Source of the DNA: ECT2AJA-110-A sp035399845
GTDB lineage: Bacteria; Planctomycetota; Phycisphaerae; UBA1845; UTPLA1
Assembly: GCA_035399845.1 (NCBI GenBank)
Contig: DAOPJV010000008.1
Coordinates: 62,001-126,000 of the forward strand
Direction of reading: 5' to 3'
DNA: 64,000 bases
Positions 61,715 through 64,000 of the stretch are shown here, in pieces. The position numbers were made by a program, and so were the translations under genes. Under the pieces are notes generated by a model. The model was given only the letters and a program-made list of their open reading frames with translations. It ran no database searches and was not told the DNA's origin. How positions within the stretch are numbered: position 1 is the stretch's first letter; the number at the start of each line of letters is the position of its first letter.

Positions 61715-63721
61715 ATGATCGTCTCAGTTATCACTTTGGGTTTCTTCGCGATGGCGCCGGCGGCGTCCGACGGGAACATCCCGAAAGTCACGTACGAGTC
61801 GTTGCTCAGAGAGATGGGCGACGCCGAGGCGATCGCTCGATGGCCCGAGCCGGCCTATCGCTGCGCACAGGCCAGCAGTTATGACCGAGACGCCAGATCG
61901 CCCACGGAAAACTGGTTTGCCAACACCGATCGGGGCCAGTTCCTGCGATCCGAGGAAAAGGAGGGTCGCACGGAATGGGTGCTGATGGACGCGGAAGGGC
62001 CCGGCGCCGTCGTGCGATTCTGGTCCGCCAATCCCTGGGACGCGGGTGTCGTGAGAATCTATCTCGACAACGCCGACACGCCCGTGATTGAAACGCCCAT
62101 GGAGGATCTGCTGGGGGGAACATGGCGCATCGGCGCGCCGCTGTCCGCAATCCGATCGCGTGGATGGAATCTCTACCTGCCGATTCCTTACGCCAGACAC
62201 TGCAGGATTACAGCGGACAAACGCGATTTCTATTACCAGGTGAACTATCGAACGTACACGGAGCCCGCGGAGGTCGAGACCTTCTCCCTGCCCGTGTTCG
62301 AGCGCGGTCGAGGGGCGCTGCGAAGCGCCGTGGAAACGCTGTCGTCCGTGGGCTTGACGTCGAGCGGGCCGCGTCTTCCTCACGTGAGTGACGCCAGGAC
62401 ACTGAATCCGGGGGAATCGCTCACGCTCGAGCCACAAACGGGCCCCGGCGTCATCAAGTCACTCACAGTGCGACTGGGCGCGGAGAATATGGATGAAGCC
62501 TCAAGGAAGCTTGTTCTGCGAGCGTCATTCGACGGCGAAGAGACGATCTGGTGTCCCGTCGGCCAGTTCTTCGGCGCAGGGCTCGGCGCCCATCCCTATC
62601 AGAGTTGGCGCTCTTCCGTCTCGGAAGGTGGCGTCATGCGATCCGACTGGCCGATGCCCTTTTCGAAAGACGCCAGACTGACTCTGGAGAATCTCGGCGA
62701 CGCGCCCGTTGATGTCGACGCTCGTGCGACTGTGGGGCATTGGGACTGGGATGAGCGTTCGATGTATCTCAACGCCACCTGGCGATCGCAGTTTCCCGTG
62801 AAGACCGCCGAGAAATCCGACTGGAACTACGTGGAGATTCAGGGGCGCGGCGTGTTCGCAGGCGATGTGCTTTCCGTTGGCAATCCTTCAACCGCCTGGT
62901 GGGGTGAAGGCGACGAGAAAATCTATGTCGATGGCGAGACCTTCCCTTCGCACTTCGGCACGGGAACGGAAGACTATTACGGCTACGCCTGGTGTGACTG
63001 GCATGTCTTCGACGCGCCATTCCATGCGCAACCCCGCGTCGACGGTCCGGTCAATTTCGGCAACACAACCGTCCTGCGCACTCGCGCCCTGGACGCCATT
63101 CCGTTTACCACATCCCTGAAGTTCGATATGGAAATCTGGCATTGGCGGAAAGTGGAGATGGCGTACGCCGTCGCCACGTTCTTTTATGCCGGGGCGGGCG
63201 CGTCGAACAACCGCGTCGCAGATCGGAAACCGCAGTCGCTTGATGTCCCGAAAATCGATCCGCCACTCAAACTTGCCAACGCCATCGAAGCGGAGTCGAT
63301 GGAGATCGTCGCCAGGCCGGCGGACGCCGGCGTCCGCGTGGAGGGAAACTGGCATGATTGTGAATGGAGTGGCGACGCACAACTGTGGATTGGACTGCCT
63401 CGCATCGGCGACGCCGTTACGCTGCGCGGCGCGACGCCGATGACCGGGCGGTTCAGGGTGATCCTCAGAGCGAGCCGCTATCCAGACTACGGGATCATTG
63501 CAGTATCGTCTCACGGTAAGAGGCTCGGCGAAACGATCGACCTCTGGCGGGAGAAGGGCCTGAAGCACACGGGCCCGATCGATCTCGGCGAGGTCGAGTT
63601 CCGCAACGAACGGCCCGAGTTTCGCATCGAAGTGGTTGGCGGCAACCCCGAGGCGAAGAACAGCGGTACCTTTGTTGGCGTCGATTGTTTCGTACTTCAG
63701 CGGGTTCCGGCGGAGATCTGA
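61715..63721 (+). CDS. Exported GH172-family (DUF2961) hydrolase with C-terminal add-on domain
   Basis: The ATG at 61715 follows GGAGGGAG closely and opens a signal peptide (MIVSVITLGFFAMAPAAS); a GTG at 61703 is an alternative. The protein of 668 residues is larger than the first GH172 of the operon (385). The family block is clear: WWGEGDEKIYVDGE and FGTGTEDYYGYAW, with presumed catalytic glutamates E398 and E419, 21 residues apart as in the characterised family member. After the GH172 body, residues about 515-668 form a second beta-rich domain (NAIEAESMEIVARP) resembling a carbohydrate-binding module. It should act outside the cytoplasm and release sugars for the ABC importer. It is the last gene of the operon. 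Confidence 0.9.
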   Translation: MIVSVITLGFFAMAPAASDGNIPKVTYESLLREMGDAEAIARWPEPAYRCAQASSYDRDARSPTENWFANTDRGQFLRSEEKEGRTEWVLMDAEGPGAVVRFWSANPWDAGVVRIYLDNADTPVIETPMEDLLGGTWRIGAPLSAIRSRGWNLYLPIPYARHCRITADKRDFYYQVNYRTYTEPAEVETFSLPVFERGRGALRSAVETLSSVGLTSSGPRLPHVSDARTLNPGESLTLEPQTGPGVIKSLTVRLGAENMDEASRKLVLRASFDGEETIWCPVGQFFGAGLGAHPYQSWRSSVSEGGVMRSDWPMPFSKDARLTLENLGDAPVDVDARATVGHWDWDERSMYLNATWRSQFPVKTAEKSDWNYVEIQGRGVFAGDVLSVGNPSTAWWGEGDEKIYVDGETFPSHFGTGTEDYYGYAWCDWHVFDAPFHAQPRVDGPVNFGNTTVLRTRALDAIPFTTSLKFDMEIWHWRKVEMAYAVATFFYAGAGASNNRVADRKPQSLDVPKIDPPLKLANAIEAESMEIVARPADAGVRVEGNWHDCEWSGDAQLWIGLPRIGDAVTLRGATPMTGRFRVILRASRYPDYGIIAVSSHGKRLGETIDLWREKGLKHTGPIDLGEVEFRNERPEFRIEVVGGNPEAKNSGTFVGVDCFVLQRVPAEI

Positions 63722-63784
63722 GAGGCGCCGGACGCGTTGCTGATGCGATGGGTCGCGGTTCGGCGTTGCTGATTGGTCGACGGA

Positions 63785-64000
63785 CTACGCTCGGTTCGCG
63801 AGTATCTCAAGCATCGACTCGCACGTCAGTTCGCGCAGAGACATCGCGCTGAGGGCGACGTTCTTCTCGTTCATGGCGGAACCGACCGCGACGCACGCCA
63901 TGCCAGCCCTGCTGGCCGCCTCGACACCCGCCGCGGCGTCCTCGATCACGACACAGTCCTTTGGCGCGAGGCCAAGTCGCTCAGCGGCAATGAGGAATAC
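63785..64000 (-). CDS. HAD-superfamily phosphatase/beta-phosphoglucomutase-like, partial
   Basis: Only the last 71 codons lie in the window; the start is beyond its right edge. The peptide reads AERLGLAPKDCVVIEDAAAG, followed by VEAASRAGMACVAVG. It contains the HAD motif IV (IEDAAAG) and matches the end of beta-phosphoglucomutase and related sugar-phosphate phosphatases. The gene converges with the sugar operon, with 63 bases between the stops. Specific substrate cannot be told from this fragment. Confidence 0.8.
   Translation of the reverse strand, partial: VFLIAAERLGLAPKDCVVIEDAAAGVEAASRAGMACVAVGSAMNEKNVALSAMSLRELTCESMLEILANRA

Overview
The window is a 64 kb piece of a high-GC (about 62%) bacterial chromosome that looks like a member of the Planctomycetota, probably near the Phycisphaerae. 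The evidence is the combination of ECF sigma factors of the TIGR02999 type, Ser/Thr kinases with TPR tails, a PEP-CTERM protein, giant calcium-repeat surface proteins, dockerin tails, a type II prepilin of the H-X9-DG type and a large glycoside-hydrolase operon. No rRNA, tRNA, CRISPR array, insertion sequence or phage gene was found. The taxonomic call is an inference.

Region 1 (1-6 kb) holds an ECF sigma factor whose stop overlaps the start of a transmembrane Ser/Thr kinase with a TPR-type tail, followed by a second, convergent kinase. Region 2 (6-13.2 kb) encodes two lipoproteins, one of which carries an anthrax protective-antigen-like segment, and a second ECF sigma factor on the other strand. 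Region 3 (13-30 kb) has four secreted proteins: a PEP-CTERM protein, two giants of about 1640 and 2030 residues built from thrombospondin type 3, LVIVD, LamG, FG-GAP, RTX, cadherin and dockerin modules, and a small dockerin protein. All four are preceded by the same bipartite promoter element, TTACGGA-N15-TCGTTTATT, which is most easily read as an ECF-sigma promoter. A third TPR kinase lies between them.

Region 4 (30-47 kb) begins with a LacI-type regulator. It continues with a dockerin-tagged zinc metallopeptidase, a beta-helix protein, two GH2-type hydrolases, and a short zinc-ribbon / prepilin / PQQ-propeller gene group. Region 5 (47-64 kb) has an M24 peptidase divergent from a ten-gene operon: sugar ABC binding protein and two permeases (no ATPase), GH172, fucose/arabinose-isomerase-like enzyme, GH127-like (DUF1680), GH38-like, PfkB sugar kinase, Gfo/Idh/MocA oxidoreductase and a second GH172. 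A truncated HAD phosphatase/phosphomutase gene closes the window.

Regions 4 and 5 appear to be one regulon. A 14-bp operator-like sequence with core TGTTAACCT or its variants recurs before the LacI gene, the metallopeptidase, the GH2 gene, the prepilin group and the ABC operon. The enzyme set (GH172, GH127-like, isomerase, PfkB kinase) would fit uptake and breakdown of an arabinofuranose-containing glycan, but the substrate is an inference. All residue numbers refer to the start codon chosen in each entry.
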